DNA of 64,000 bases from contig NZ_JBOFIN010000071.1 in assembly GCF_051650185.1 (NCBI RefSeq), forward strand, positions 1 through 64,000, given 5' to 3'. The DNA is from Scandinavium sp051650185. Lineage in GTDB: Bacteria; Pseudomonadota; Gammaproteobacteria; Enterobacterales; Enterobacteriaceae. Every line of letters begins with the position of its first letter. Position 1 is the stretch's first letter. Shown here in pieces: positions 1 to 8,238 of the stretch. The translations under genes were made by a program, and so were the position numbers. The notes below the pieces were generated by a model. It saw only the letters and a list, made by a program, of their open reading frames with translations. It was not told the origin of the DNA and ran no database searches.

Positions 1-31
1 AGGCCATGACGGCAGCGATAACATTGCGCAT
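1..31 (-). CDS. cpxP: CpxP, first codons only (partial)
   Basis: Reading leftwards from the ATG at 31-29 gives MRNVIAAVMA, which matches the start of the signal peptide of CpxP, the periplasmic Spy/CpxP-family adaptor that dampens the CpxA sensor. The rest lies outside the window. The gene is divergent from cpxR, as in E. coli, and the shared intergenic region carries a CpxR box. The call rests on only ten codons plus perfect synteny. Confidence 0.8.
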   Translation of the reverse strand, partial: MRNVIAAVMA

Positions 32-111
32 CACTTGCTCCCAAAAACTTTTGTTTCGCGATTCAACGAGAGACAGTCTACGATTCAGGCTGCAAACATG
101 CGTCAGGGGGT

Positions 112-126
112 GTAAAACAACGTAAA
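112..126. promoter_or_regulatory. CpxR box between cpxP and cpxR
   Basis: The sequence GTAAA-ACAAC-GTAAA is a perfect match to the CpxR consensus GTAAA-N5-GTAAA. It lies 81 bp upstream of the cpxP start and 56 bp upstream of cpxR, as expected for autoactivation of cpxRA and strong activation of cpxP. Confidence 0.9.
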
Positions 127-181
127 GTCATGGATTAGCAAGCCTTGATGACGTAATTTCTGCCTCGGAGGTATTTAATCA

Positions 182-880
182 ATGAATAAAATCCTGTTAG
201 TTGATGATGACCGGGAGCTCACCTCCCTGTTAAAGGAGCTGCTCGACATGGAAGGCTTCAACGTTCTGGTTGCCCATGATGGGGAACAGGCGCTGGCGCT
301 TTTGGATGACAGCATCGACCTGCTTTTGCTCGACGTAATGATGCCGAAGAAAAACGGTATCGATACCCTTAAAGAGCTTCGTCAGACACACCAGACACCG
401 GTCATCATGTTGACCGCACGCGGCAGCGAATTGGATCGCGTACTCGGCCTTGAGCTTGGCGCAGACGACTATCTGCCAAAACCGTTTAACGACCGCGAGC
501 TGGTCGCTCGTATCCGTGCAATTTTGCGCCGCTCCCATTGGAGTGAGCAGCAGCAGAGCACCGACAACAGCTCACCAACATTGGAAGTGGATTCCCTGAG
601 CCTGAACCCAGGTCGTCAGGAAGCGAGCTTCGATGGTTCGACGCTCGAACTGACCGGTACCGAGTTCACCCTGCTTTACCTGCTGGCGCAGCATCTCGGC
701 CAGGTGGTGTCGCGTGAACATCTGAGCCAGGAAGTTCTGGGGAAACGCTTAACGCCGTTCGACCGCGCTATCGACATGCATATTTCCAATCTGCGTCGTA
801 AATTGCCGGAGCGTAAAGACGGCCATCCCTGGTTTAAAACCCTACGTGGACGCGGCTATTTGATGGTGTCCGCTTCATGA
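182..880 (+). CDS. cpxR: Response regulator CpxR
   Basis: Cytoplasmic transcription factor of the Cpx envelope-stress pathway, phosphorylated by CpxA. The 232 residues comprise an N-terminal receiver domain (about 1-115) with acidic DDD at 8-10, phospho-acceptor Asp51 in LLLLDVMMP and the conserved Lys in LPKPF. An OmpR-type winged helix follows (about 132-230). The ATG has a GGAGGT ribosome site nine bases upstream. The stop overlaps the cpxA start as ATGA, so translation is coupled. Length and sequence are typical of the E. coli protein. Autoregulation is expected through the box at 112-126. Confidence 0.98.
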   Translation: MNKILLVDDDRELTSLLKELLDMEGFNVLVAHDGEQALALLDDSIDLLLLDVMMPKKNGIDTLKELRQTHQTPVIMLTARGSELDRVLGLELGADDYLPKPFNDRELVARIRAILRRSHWSEQQQSTDNSSPTLEVDSLSLNPGRQEASFDGSTLELTGTEFTLLYLLAQHLGQVVSREHLSQEVLGKRLTPFDRAIDMHISNLRRKLPERKDGHPWFKTLRGRGYLMVSAS

Positions 881-2250
881 TAGGAAGTTTGACCGCTCGC
901 ATCTTTGCCATTTTCTGGTTAACCCTGGCACTGGTGCTGATGCTGGTACTGATGTTGCCCAAGCTCGATTCGCGCCAGATGACCGAACTGCTGGACAGCG
1001 AACAACGCCAGGGCCTGATGATTGAACAGCATGTCGCAGCCGAACTGGCGAACGATCCGCCCAATGATTTGATGTGGTGGCGCCGCCTGTTTCGGGCTAT
1101 CGACAAATGGGCGCCTCCGGGGCAGCGTCTGCTGTTAGTCACCAGCGAAGGCCGCGTGATCGGCGCTGAACGCAACGAAATGCAGATCATTCGTAACTTT
1201 ATCGGCCAGTCCGATAACTCCGATCATCCGCAGAAAAAACGCTATGGCCGGCTGGAAATGGTCGGTCCTTTCTCCGTCAGAGACGGAGAGGACAACTACC
1301 AGCTCTATCTGCTGCGCCCGGCCAATACGTCACAATCCGATTTCATCAACCTGCTGTTTGACCGTCCGCTGCTGCTGCTGATTGTCACCATGCTGGTGAG
1401 CTCGCCGCTGTTGCTGTGGCTGGCATGGAGTCTGGCAAAACCCGCGCGTAAGTTGAAAAATGCCGCCGATGAAGTGGCTCAGGGTAACCTGCGTCAGCAT
1501 CCTGAACTGGAATCCGGGCCACAAGAGTTTCTGGCGGCAGGCTCCAGTTTTAACCAGATGGTGACCGCGCTGGAAAGGATGATGACCGCCAACCAGCGCC
1601 TGCTGTCCGATATCTCCCACGAACTGCGCACGCCACTGACGCGCTTGCAGCTTGGCACAGCTCTGCTGCGCCGTCGCGCCGGGGAAAGCAAGGAACTGGA
1701 GCGAATTGAAACGGAAGCGCACCGTCTGGACAGCATGATCAACGACCTGCTGGTCATGTCGCGTAATCAGGCGAAAAACGCGCTGGTCAGTGAAACGCTG
1801 AAGGCAAATCAGCTGTGGGGCGAAGTGCTCGATAACGCGGCGTTTGAAGCGGAGCAAGTGGGGAAATCATTCACCGTCGAGTATCCGCCAGGCCCATGGC
1901 CGCTGTACGGTAACCCGAATGCGCTTGAGAGTGCGTTCGAGAATATCGTCCGCAACGCCCTGCGCTACTCGCACACGAAGATTTCCGTGAGTTTCTCGGT
2001 GGATAAAGACGGCATTACCATCAACGTGGATGATGACGGCCCAGGCGTAAGCCCGGAGGACAGAGAGCAAATTTTCCGTCCGTTCTACCGCACAGATGAA
2101 GCGCGCGATCGCGAGTCCGGCGGCACAGGCCTTGGTCTGGCAATTGTCGAAACCGCCATTCAGCAACATCGCGGTTGGGTGAAAGCAGACGACAGCCCGC
2201 TGGGTGGATTGCGTTTGACCATGTGGTTGCCGTTGTATAAGCGGGATTGA
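877..2250 (+). CDS. cpxA: Sensor histidine kinase CpxA
   Basis: Inner-membrane sensor that phosphorylates CpxR on misfolded-envelope signals and acts as its phosphatase when bound by CpxP. The 457 residues match E. coli length. A first membrane segment is at about 8-28, a periplasmic sensor at about 29-163, and a second membrane segment at about 164-185. HAMP, the dimerisation domain with DISHELRTPL (phospho-His near 248), and an ATPase domain with DDDGPGV and GGTGLGLA follow. It overlaps cpxR by four bases. A GC-rich palindromic repeat lies immediately downstream, and the next gene is convergent. Confidence 0.98.
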   Translation: MIGSLTARIFAIFWLTLALVLMLVLMLPKLDSRQMTELLDSEQRQGLMIEQHVAAELANDPPNDLMWWRRLFRAIDKWAPPGQRLLLVTSEGRVIGAERNEMQIIRNFIGQSDNSDHPQKKRYGRLEMVGPFSVRDGEDNYQLYLLRPANTSQSDFINLLFDRPLLLLIVTMLVSSPLLLWLAWSLAKPARKLKNAADEVAQGNLRQHPELESGPQEFLAAGSSFNQMVTALERMMTANQRLLSDISHELRTPLTRLQLGTALLRRRAGESKELERIETEAHRLDSMINDLLVMSRNQAKNALVSETLKANQLWGEVLDNAAFEAEQVGKSFTVEYPPGPWPLYGNPNALESAFENIVRNALRYSHTKISVSFSVDKDGITINVDDDGPGVSPEDREQIFRPFYRTDEARDRESGGTGLGLAIVETAIQQHRGWVKADDSPLGGLRLTMWLPLYKRD

Positions 2251-2257
2251 TCGAAGC

Positions 2258-2338
2258 CCCCCTCTCCCAAAGGGAGAGGGAACTCAATTGGCACTGGTTT
2301 CTCCCTCTCCCCGTGGGAGAGGGTCGGGGAGAGGGCAT
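2258..2338. repeat. GC-rich CCCTCTCCC palindromic repeat, copy 1
   Basis: Two inverted pairs of CCCTCTCCC and GGGAGAGGG occur here, the second followed by TCGGGGAGAGGG. The same composite recurs at 12103, 14151 and 17793. It resembles the boxC class of enterobacterial intergenic palindromes; that class name is from memory, while the repeat itself is plain in the sequence. It lies between the convergent cpxA and yiiM genes. Confidence 0.85.
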
Positions 2339-2352
2339 CAGACCGCAGAGGA

Positions 2353-3027
2353 TTACTTCCCCCACAACCGCCGTGAATTATCCTCAATCTGCCCCTTAAT
2401 CCGCCGTTTCTGCATCGTGCGCGTCCAGCTTACCGACAACCCTGCTGCCGAAAGTAAACGATGATACTGCTCATCATCAAAAGGCAGATGCCACGCAATC
2501 GCCGCAGCGTCATACACAGAGACATCGCTCAGACGCGAAACCAGTTCCAGCGGTTGCTCGCTGGAAACCTTCCCTGCACCGATCACCCGATACAGCCAGC
2601 CGACTTTGCCGCTGTTCTGCATTTGGGCGGACATATCGCTGATGGCAAAATGGAAGTTGAGCTTGAAGCAGGGCGAACGCGGCTGCGTGATCTGAATCAA
2701 CGCCTCGCCCCAACGAAAAATATCGCCGATACAGACGTTTTTCTCGGTCAGTCCTTCGGTTGACAGATTCTCGCCAAACGCCGGAGCACAGAACAACTCA
2801 GCCTGCTCAGGAAACGCTCTCGCCCACTCGGCGTAATGCTCACGCGGGTAATGACACAGCGCGCGATCCGGGCCACCGTGAATTTTCTTCTCTGCCTGTT
2901 CGTCGCCAACCAGGCCCAGCTCTGTCAGCTCAAGCTCGCCCTCAACCTGCAATTTTGCAATCGCACTTGGGCGGCTGCCTTCGTAGTCGCTGACACGGCC
3001 CGTAAACACTTCCACTGGATAATGCAT
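2353..3027 (-). CDS. yiiM: MOSC-domain protein YiiM
   Basis: Molybdenum-cofactor MOSC-domain protein. In E. coli, YiiM and YcbX detoxify N-hydroxylated base analogues such as 6-hydroxylaminopurine. The chosen start gives 224 residues beginning MHYPVEVF, aligning with E. coli MRYPVDVY, and has an AGGAGA site eight bases upstream. A longer frame from 3093 adds 22 residues with no homology. GDEQAEKKIHGGPDRALCHY and the SPCFKLNFHF cysteine region of MOSC proteins are present. It is convergent with cpxA, as in E. coli. Confidence 0.93.
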   Translation of the reverse strand: MHYPVEVFTGRVSDYEGSRPSAIAKLQVEGELELTELGLVGDEQAEKKIHGGPDRALCHYPREHYAEWARAFPEQAELFCAPAFGENLSTEGLTEKNVCIGDIFRWGEALIQITQPRSPCFKLNFHFAISDMSAQMQNSGKVGWLYRVIGAGKVSSEQPLELVSRLSDVSVYDAAAIAWHLPFDDEQYHRLLSAAGLSVSWTRTMQKRRIKGQIEDNSRRLWGK

Positions 3028-3138
3028 CTTCCCTTCTCCTGCCTCATCGCTTTGGCCCCCATTTTTGCACGTTAACTGCGCAAAATGCGACATGCGTAGA
3101 CCTGTTCATGAAGGATTCATGGTATCCATGGATGAAAT

Positions 3139-3153
3139 TGAAACACCATTTCA
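3139..3153. promoter_or_regulatory. KdgR-like operator upstream of the aldolase gene
   Basis: TGAAACACCATTTCA has perfect TGAAA...TTTCA arms, the core of the KdgR operator of enterobacteria. It sits 19 bp upstream of the GTG start at 3172, where a bound repressor would block transcription. A related site (5232-5246) lies upstream of kdgT. Confidence 0.65.
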
Positions 3154-3171
3154 CTATAAGGAGTCAACGAC

Positions 3172-4065
3172 GTGACCAGCTCTTCCTCTTTCGCGGGCGT
3201 TTGGTGCCCCTCGATTACCCCCATGGACAGTGAAGGAAGCCTCGATGTCAACGGACTCGAAACACATCTTGCCCGCCTGACAGACGCCCGGATTGACGTG
3301 ATACTGCTGATGGGCAGCATTGGTGAATTTGCCTCGTTTTCGCTTGAGGAACGCCTGACGCTGATTAGAAAAGCACGCTTGATGTCGCCCCTGACGATGG
3401 TTGCCAACGTCTCTTCTACCTGTCTCAGGGACGTTTACCTGATGGCCCAGGAAGCCCACGACGCCGGTTATGAGGCCGTCATGGTACTGCCACCCTATTA
3501 CTACGGTCAGACGCCCAATCAGGTGCTCAGCTACTTCCGGGAAATAGGTTCGAAGATGGCAGGCAAATGGTTTGCTTACAACTTTCCGGCCCGAACCGGT
3601 TGCGATATCTCACCAGAGATTGCCGCGAAGCTGGCCGCTGAATTTCCGCAGTTTGCGGGGATTAAGGACACCGTGGATTGCCAGTCACACACTCGCAATA
3701 TGATCCTCGCCACTCAGGCCGTTCGCCCCGATTTCGCCGTGCTTTCGGGCTATGACGAATACTTCATTCCCAACCTGATGGCCGGAGGTGCCGGCGTGAT
3801 ATCGGGCCTGAACAATGTGATGCCCGAGCTGTTCGTGCAGGCGCGTGAGGCATGGAAAAAGGACGATCTTCAGACGCTCATCCACGCTCAGCAAGAAATC
3901 GGGCGGTTCATGGCGATTTATGCCATTGGCGACGATTTCGTAACCACGATCAAAACCGTCGTCTCTCGCAAATTTGGCTATTGCACGCCGGTATCACGTA
4001 ACGCTGGCGGCGTACTCACTGCCGAACAGCTAAGTCAGGTCGATAAGCAGTTTGGCATTCACTAA
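3172..4065 (+). CDS. DapA/YagE-family aldolase, probably for 2-keto-3-deoxy sugar acids
   Basis: A 297-residue class I aldolase of the dihydrodipicolinate synthase/N-acetylneuraminate lyase superfamily. Visible elements are a GSIGE loop (48-52, in place of the DapA GTTGE), the catalytic Tyr136 in FAYNFPARTG, and the Schiff-base Lys165 in GIKDT. It resembles the YagE/YjhH keto-deoxygluconate aldolases more than DapA. The start is GTG with AAGGAG eight bases upstream. It is convergent with the 2-keto-3-deoxygluconate permease kdgT, and both have KdgR-like sites, which suggests cleavage of KDG or a related acid to pyruvate and an aldehyde. Exact substrate unknown. E. coli K-12 has no gene at this position. 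Confidence 0.8.
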   Translation: MTSSSSFAGVWCPSITPMDSEGSLDVNGLETHLARLTDARIDVILLMGSIGEFASFSLEERLTLIRKARLMSPLTMVANVSSTCLRDVYLMAQEAHDAGYEAVMVLPPYYYGQTPNQVLSYFREIGSKMAGKWFAYNFPARTGCDISPEIAAKLAAEFPQFAGIKDTVDCQSHTRNMILATQAVRPDFAVLSGYDEYFIPNLMAGGAGVISGLNNVMPELFVQAREAWKKDDLQTLIHAQQEIGRFMAIYAIGDDFVTTIKTVVSRKFGYCTPVSRNAGGVLTAEQLSQVDKQFGIH

Positions 4066-4070
4066 AGCAA

Positions 4071-4096
4071 AAGGGCCTCACCCGAGGCCCTTTTTT
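4071..4096. terminator. Terminator between the aldolase gene and kdgT
   Basis: GGGCCTC-ACCC-GAGGCCC followed by TTTTTT on the plus strand and preceded by a short A run, so it can act on both convergent genes. Confidence 0.88.
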
Positions 4097-4108
4097 ATCT
4101 TAACCGCC

Positions 4109-5092
4109 TTATTTAACAGCGTGGCGAACATCAATCTCAATCGCCGCCGACTTCACTTTACGTGACCAGATTGAGGTAATGATCGGCACCAGAATCGACG
4201 TCACGATGACGGATGTCGCCACCAGTGAAGTGGCTGCCGGTGCCATTGGTTTGAAGGCGGGTACCATTTCGGCTATCAGTACAGGTGTCGCCACTGCGGC
4301 ACCCGCCGAACTGGAGGCTGCAATCCCTGCCGTGCCATCACCGCCGCCAATCAGCTTATCGGCAATAATCAGCGGAATGCCGGTCACCACAATCACCGCC
4401 AGGCCAAGCAGAATCCCCAACACGCCAGTCTGCGCAATGACGCTCAAATCGATAGTATTGCCCAGAGCAAACGCGAAGAACGGGATCAGCGTTTGAACTG
4501 CTTTCCCGAAGAAATCCCGAAGTTCCGGGTCGAGGTTGCCCAGCAGGAAGCCCACCAGGAACGGCAACACCGCGCCGACAAAGACATGCGGTTCAAAAGA
4601 GGCAATTCCCGCCGTGCCGAGAATAATCATCGTCATCAGCGGGCCTGACTCCAGCGACATCAGCACAAACGCGCCAGCCTCTTCTTTGGTGCCGTACTGT
4701 TGCATGATGGAGGCGTACAAACCGCCGTTAGTCATATCCATACAGGCCACCAGCGCCAGCGTGGACAACCCAGCGAAGAAACCGGCTTCCACCCCATATT
4801 CAGGAATAATGCGTGATGCGATGGCGGCGACAACCCACGCCACAGCAATTTTGGTCACGACCAGCGTGCCGGATTTGCGCAGCACCGTCCCGGTTGCGCT
4901 GAGCTTGATGGAAGCGCCCATGCAGAAGAACCAGACGGCAAGGATCGGGACAGTGCCGGTAATCATCCCATTGGTAAACGAGCCAAAATACTTGCCCGCA
5001 TCCGGTGAGAAGGTGTGGCACAGCGCGCCCAAAAACAGAGGGACCAGCATCATGCCGCCAGGAATTTTTTCAATTGCACGTTTAATTTGCAT
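4109..5092 (-). CDS. kdgT: 2-keto-3-deoxygluconate permease KdgT
   Basis: Inner-membrane proton symporter for 2-keto-3-deoxygluconate, an intermediate of pectin and hexuronate breakdown. The 327 residues from MQIKRAIEKIPGGMM align closely with E. coli KdgT and show about ten hydrophobic segments and the GGGDGTAGIAASSSAGAAVA stretch. An upstream in-frame ATG at 5137 would add 15 residues; the homologous start at 5092 is preferred. Placement between yiiM and sodA matches E. coli. A KdgR-like site lies about 140 bp upstream. Confidence 0.95.
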   Translation of the reverse strand: MQIKRAIEKIPGGMMLVPLFLGALCHTFSPDAGKYFGSFTNGMITGTVPILAVWFFCMGASIKLSATGTVLRKSGTLVVTKIAVAWVVAAIASRIIPEYGVEAGFFAGLSTLALVACMDMTNGGLYASIMQQYGTKEEAGAFVLMSLESGPLMTMIILGTAGIASFEPHVFVGAVLPFLVGFLLGNLDPELRDFFGKAVQTLIPFFAFALGNTIDLSVIAQTGVLGILLGLAVIVVTGIPLIIADKLIGGGDGTAGIAASSSAGAAVATPVLIAEMVPAFKPMAPAATSLVATSVIVTSILVPIITSIWSRKVKSAAIEIDVRHAVK

Positions 5093-5231
5093 GTCCAACA
5101 CCACCCATTTTGACTTGTTGTAAACGCTAATTTTCACTAGCTTTTTGCACCTGAAACCGCGTCATCAAAGCGTTACGGCACGCCAACAATAGTCCTAACG
5201 GAGGGGGAGAACAGTGATCCCGCAAACAAAT

Positions 5232-5246
5232 TAAAACGTCATTTCA
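5232..5246. promoter_or_regulatory. KdgR-like operator upstream of kdgT
   Basis: TAAAACGTCATTTCA differs from a TGAAA...TTTCA palindrome at one arm position. On the minus strand it reads TGAAATGACGTTTTA. It lies about 140 bp upstream of the kdgT start, within its likely promoter. Confidence 0.55.
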
Positions 5247-5304
5247 TATTTAAAGGATCAATGTTTCCGGTTTTGATATTGGTCACATCCTGACGCGCAG
5301 GCAT

Positions 5305-5338
5305 AAAAAAACCCCGCTAAGTTCAGCAGGGTTTTGTT
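5305..5338 (-). terminator. sodA terminator
   Basis: On the minus strand CCCTGCT-GAACT-TAGCGGGG is followed by TTTTTTT, about 35 bases after the sodA stop codon. Confidence 0.85.
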
Positions 5339-5370
5339 TGCCCGAAGGCAACGAAAGGCGTCAGTTCGCC

Positions 5371-5991
5371 TTATTTTTTAGCCGCGAAACGTGCAGCTGC
5401 TTCGTCCCAGTTCACCACGTTCCAGAACTCTTTGATGTAGTCCGGGCGACGGTTCTGGAATTTCAGGTAGTAAGCGTGTTCCCACACGTCCAGGCCCAGG
5501 ATTGGGAAACCGGAGGTGCCAGAAATGGCTTCACCCATCAGCGGGGAATCCTGGTTAGCGGTAGAAACGACAGCCAGTTTGCCGTCTTTCAGAACCAGCC
5601 ACGCCCAGCCAGAGCCGAAGCGAGTTGCCGCCGCTTTTTCGAACTCTTCTTTGAATTTCTCAACGGAGCCGAAGGTGCTTTCGATAGCCGCTTTCAGGTC
5701 GCCCTGCAGGGTGGTACCGGTTTTCAGGCCTTTCCAGAACAGGCTGTGGTTAGCGTGACCGCCCGCGTTGTTACGCAGTGGGCCTTTTTTGTCTGCTGGC
5801 AGCTGATCCAGCTTGGTGATCAGTTCTTCGACCGGCAGGTTAGCGAATTCTGGCAGGCTTTCCAGCGCAGCATTGGCGTTGTTCACATAAGCCTGGTGGT
5901 GTTTGCTGTGATGGATTTCCATCGTCTGCTTGTCGAAGTGCGGCTCCAGAGCATCGTACGCGTACGGCAGGGATGGCAGTGTATAACTCAT
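5371..5991 (-). CDS. sodA: Manganese superoxide dismutase SodA
   Basis: Cytoplasmic Mn superoxide dismutase that converts superoxide to peroxide and oxygen. The 206 residues from MSYTLPSLPYAYDALEPHFD correspond to the E. coli enzyme. Metal ligands are visible in MEIHHSKHHQAY, NHSLFW and the GLDVWEHAYY motif (Asp and His). GGAG stands before ATGAATATGAGT; the second ATG (5991) is the homologous start, and an upstream ATG at 6003 would add MEMN. A Fur-box-like sequence in the promoter region fits iron control. Confidence 0.97.
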   Translation of the reverse strand: MSYTLPSLPYAYDALEPHFDKQTMEIHHSKHHQAYVNNANAALESLPEFANLPVEELITKLDQLPADKKGPLRNNAGGHANHSLFWKGLKTGTTLQGDLKAAIESTFGSVEKFKEEFEKAAATRFGSGWAWLVLKDGKLAVVSTANQDSPLMGEAISGTSGFPILGLDVWEHAYYLKFQNRRPDYIKEFWNVVNWDEAAARFAAKK

Positions 5992-6066
5992 ATTCATCTC
6001 CATTTATTATCGGGCGGCTGAGTGTTAACGCCGCGTAAGCAGTTGGTTCATTATAGTTATTTAAAT

Positions 6067-6085
6067 GATATTGAAAATGTTTATC
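6067..6085. promoter_or_regulatory. Fur-box-like site upstream of sodA
   Basis: GATATTGAAAATGTTTATC matches the 19-bp Fur consensus at about 15 positions by eye. It lies 76 bp upstream of the sodA start, where E. coli sodA is also Fur-repressed. Confidence 0.65.
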
Positions 6086-6134
6086 AATGCCGTAGTTTTA
6101 ATAAGGTTATAACAATTGGTTATGTGGCTGATTT

Positions 6135-6150
6135 TGTGAGCCCGCTCAAG
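6135..6150 (+). promoter_or_regulatory. CRP-like site upstream of rhaT
   Basis: TGTGA-GCCCGC-TCAAG has a perfect left half and a partial right half. Its distance to the RhaS-like site is identical to that at the rhaB promoter (see 9251-9319). Confidence 0.6.
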
Positions 6151-6153
6151 GTG

Positions 6154-6203
6154 AACACGCGCTTTTTGCCAGGTCCTGGCTTTACACGGCAACGGTCTGA
6201 AGG
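6154..6203 (+). promoter_or_regulatory. RhaS-binding region of the rhaT promoter
   Basis: The segment carries TTGCCAG (6166-6172) and a second half ending in GAAGG (6199-6203). These lie 31 and 64 bases from the start of the CRP-like site, exactly the spacing of the same words at the rhaB promoter. Confidence 0.6.
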
Positions 6204-6279
6204 TTAATCCAGTGGCTGATTTTTACACTCATCACCTCAGATGAATGATTCATCGATGTAAAAACGTTGAGGTTTAAAA

Positions 6280-7314
6280 ATGAGTCACGCGATTACGATG
6301 GGTATCTTTTGGCATTTGATAGGTGCCGCCAGCGCCGCCTGTTTCTATGCCCCGTTCAAGCAAGTCAAAAACTGGTCCTGGGAAACCATGTGGTCCATTG
6401 GCGGTATTGTCTCCTGGCTGATTCTGCCGTGGGCCATCAGCGCCATGCTGCTGCCTGATTTCTGGGCCTATTACGGATCTTTCAGCGCCTCCACTCTGCT
6501 GCCGGTCTTCCTGTTCGGCGCAATGTGGGGCATCGGCAACATCAACTATGGCCTGACCATGCGCTATCTCGGCATGTCGATGGGCATCGGCATTGCCATT
6601 GGCATCACGCTGATTGTCGGCACCCTGATGACGCCAATCCTGAATGGCGAGTTTCACGTTCTGGTCGGCACCGAAGGCGGGCGTATGACGCTGCTCGGCG
6701 TACTGGTTGCCGTCGTTGGCGTGGGCATTGTGACCCGTGCAGGGCAGCTCAAAGAACGCAAAATGGGCATCAAAGCGGAAGAGTTCAACCTGAAGAAAGG
6801 CCTGCTGCTGGCCGTGATGTGCGGGATTTTCTCGGCGGGTATGTCTTTTGCGATGAACGCCGCGAAACCCATGCATGAAGCCGCTGCGGCGCTCGGCGTT
6901 GATCCGCTGTACGTCGCCCTGCCAAGCTATGTGGTGATCATGGGCGGCGGCGCGGTGATTAACCTCGGCTTCTGCTTTATTCGCCTGGCCACCAGGTCGA
7001 ACCTGTCCGTAAAAGCCGACTTCTCACTGGCAAAACGCATGATCATCGGCAACATCCTGTTTTCCGCACTGGCGGGCCTGATGTGGTATCTGCAATTCTT
7101 CTTCTACGCCTGGGGTCACGCCAGCATTCCGGCGCAGTATGACTACATGAGCTGGATGCTGCACATGAGCTTCTACGTGCTGTGTGGCGGTCTGGTTGGG
7201 CTGATTTTGAAAGAGTGGAAGTCAGCAGGTCGTCGTCCGGTTGGGGTGCTGAGCCTCGGCTGTGTGGTAATTATTATCGCCGCCAACATTGTCGGCCTCG
7301 GCATGGCGAACTGA
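6280..7314 (+). CDS. rhaT: L-rhamnose-proton symporter RhaT
   Basis: Inner-membrane L-rhamnose uptake protein of the drug/metabolite transporter fold with about ten membrane segments. The 344 residues are near-identical to E. coli RhaT over long stretches such as MGIFWHLIGAASAACFYAPF and the AQYDYMSWMLHMSFYVLCGG region. It is convergent with rhaR, and the two stop codons abut without an intervening base (TGA at 7312-7314, then the rhaR TAA). The CRP/RhaS-like sites upstream predict induction by rhamnose. A second, ABC-type rhamnose transporter is encoded downstream of rhaD. Confidence 0.97.
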   Translation: MSHAITMGIFWHLIGAASAACFYAPFKQVKNWSWETMWSIGGIVSWLILPWAISAMLLPDFWAYYGSFSASTLLPVFLFGAMWGIGNINYGLTMRYLGMSMGIGIAIGITLIVGTLMTPILNGEFHVLVGTEGGRMTLLGVLVAVVGVGIVTRAGQLKERKMGIKAEEFNLKKGLLLAVMCGIFSAGMSFAMNAAKPMHEAAAALGVDPLYVALPSYVVIMGGGAVINLGFCFIRLATRSNLSVKADFSLAKRMIIGNILFSALAGLMWYLQFFFYAWGHASIPAQYDYMSWMLHMSFYVLCGGLVGLILKEWKSAGRRPVGVLSLGCVVIIIAANIVGLGMAN

Positions 7315-8163
7315 TTACGCTGCTGTTTTGTTACGATGACGCCACTGGCCTGGCGTCATCCCCACTTCCCGATTAAACACCACCGAAAAGTAGTTACTGT
7401 CCTCAAAGCCGCAGTGCATCGCAATTTCCCCGATCATCAATTCTGAATGCTGCAACAGGTACTGCGCATGACAAATGCGAAGCTGGCGCAAATAGTGGTT
7501 AATGGTCATCCCGGTTTGCGTCCTGAACTGCTGGCGCAAGGTGCGCTCGCTGCAGGCCTGCTGCTCGCAGAATTTATCCAGCATGAAAGGTTTATTGAGG
7601 CTGCCCGCCAGTGCGGTAAGCAATTTATCGAGCAGCGCTTCGCTCTCGGTGGCGGCAAGATTATCGGTAGCGTAACGGTGCCGGCGCAGCATTACCACCA
7701 GTTGAGCGAACAGCAGTTCAGCCATTTCATTGGAATGCGGGCAGGTTTTATTGCCCTCCTGCTCAAGCGCGGTGATCACTTGCCGCGCCTGCGTCATACC
7801 ATTGCTACCTATACGCCAGTGCGGCGCCCAGGTTGTGCCGTTCAGGCCAGGAATATGGGCAGCCCAGTCGAGGTTCAGCTTAAAGCGATCCGGGCAGTAG
7901 ATAATATTCTGAAGAACCAAATCGTTAACGGACGCATAGGAGTGCTTGTCTTCCGCGCGAATATAAAAAAGATCGCCGCGAGTAATACGATAAGGGCGAT
8001 CGTTGAGGATATGCAGCCCGTTGCCACGCCACACCAGAACCAGCTCGCAAAACTCGTGCGTGTGCTCCGCGAAGACATTTTGCGGATAGCGATCGGCCAC
8101 CGCCACCGCCTGCTGCGGCGAGGCAAAGAAATCGGCTTTTCGGAGAATAAGCGAAGCGGACAC
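7315..8163 (-). CDS. rhaR: AraC-family activator RhaR
   Basis: Rhamnose-responsive activator of the rhaSR operon. The 282 residues have an N-terminal cupin-like sugar-binding and dimerisation domain (about 1-160, with AEHTHEFCELVLVW) and two helix-turn-helix units near the C terminus (CSERTLRQQF and CGFEDSNYFSVVFNRE). Translation starts at GTG with GAGGT about six bases upstream. It follows rhaS by 75 bases in the same direction, forming the rhaSR operon. Confidence 0.95.
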   Translation of the reverse strand: MSASLILRKADFFASPQQAVAVADRYPQNVFAEHTHEFCELVLVWRGNGLHILNDRPYRITRGDLFYIRAEDKHSYASVNDLVLQNIIYCPDRFKLNLDWAAHIPGLNGTTWAPHWRIGSNGMTQARQVITALEQEGNKTCPHSNEMAELLFAQLVVMLRRHRYATDNLAATESEALLDKLLTALAGSLNKPFMLDKFCEQQACSERTLRQQFRTQTGMTINHYLRQLRICHAQYLLQHSELMIGEIAMHCGFEDSNYFSVVFNREVGMTPGQWRHRNKTAA

Positions 8164-8238
8164 GGCGAGACCTCAAACAGCGAATAACATGCTCATTATT
8201 AGCTGTTTTCTCACTAAAAAACGGTGACTGGTCTCGCG

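Noticed and set aside
5093..5137. KdgT extended by 15 residues to an ATG at 5137
   Set aside because: The extension is not part of the E. coli protein and has no better ribosome site.
5338..6021. Open frame of about 227 codons antisense to sodA
   Set aside because: Shadow of a highly biased gene; it would include the sodA terminator region and has no ribosome site or motif.
6274..6876. 200-codon frame antisense to rhaT
   Set aside because: His/Gln/Arg-rich product typical of the reverse of a hydrophobic membrane-protein gene.
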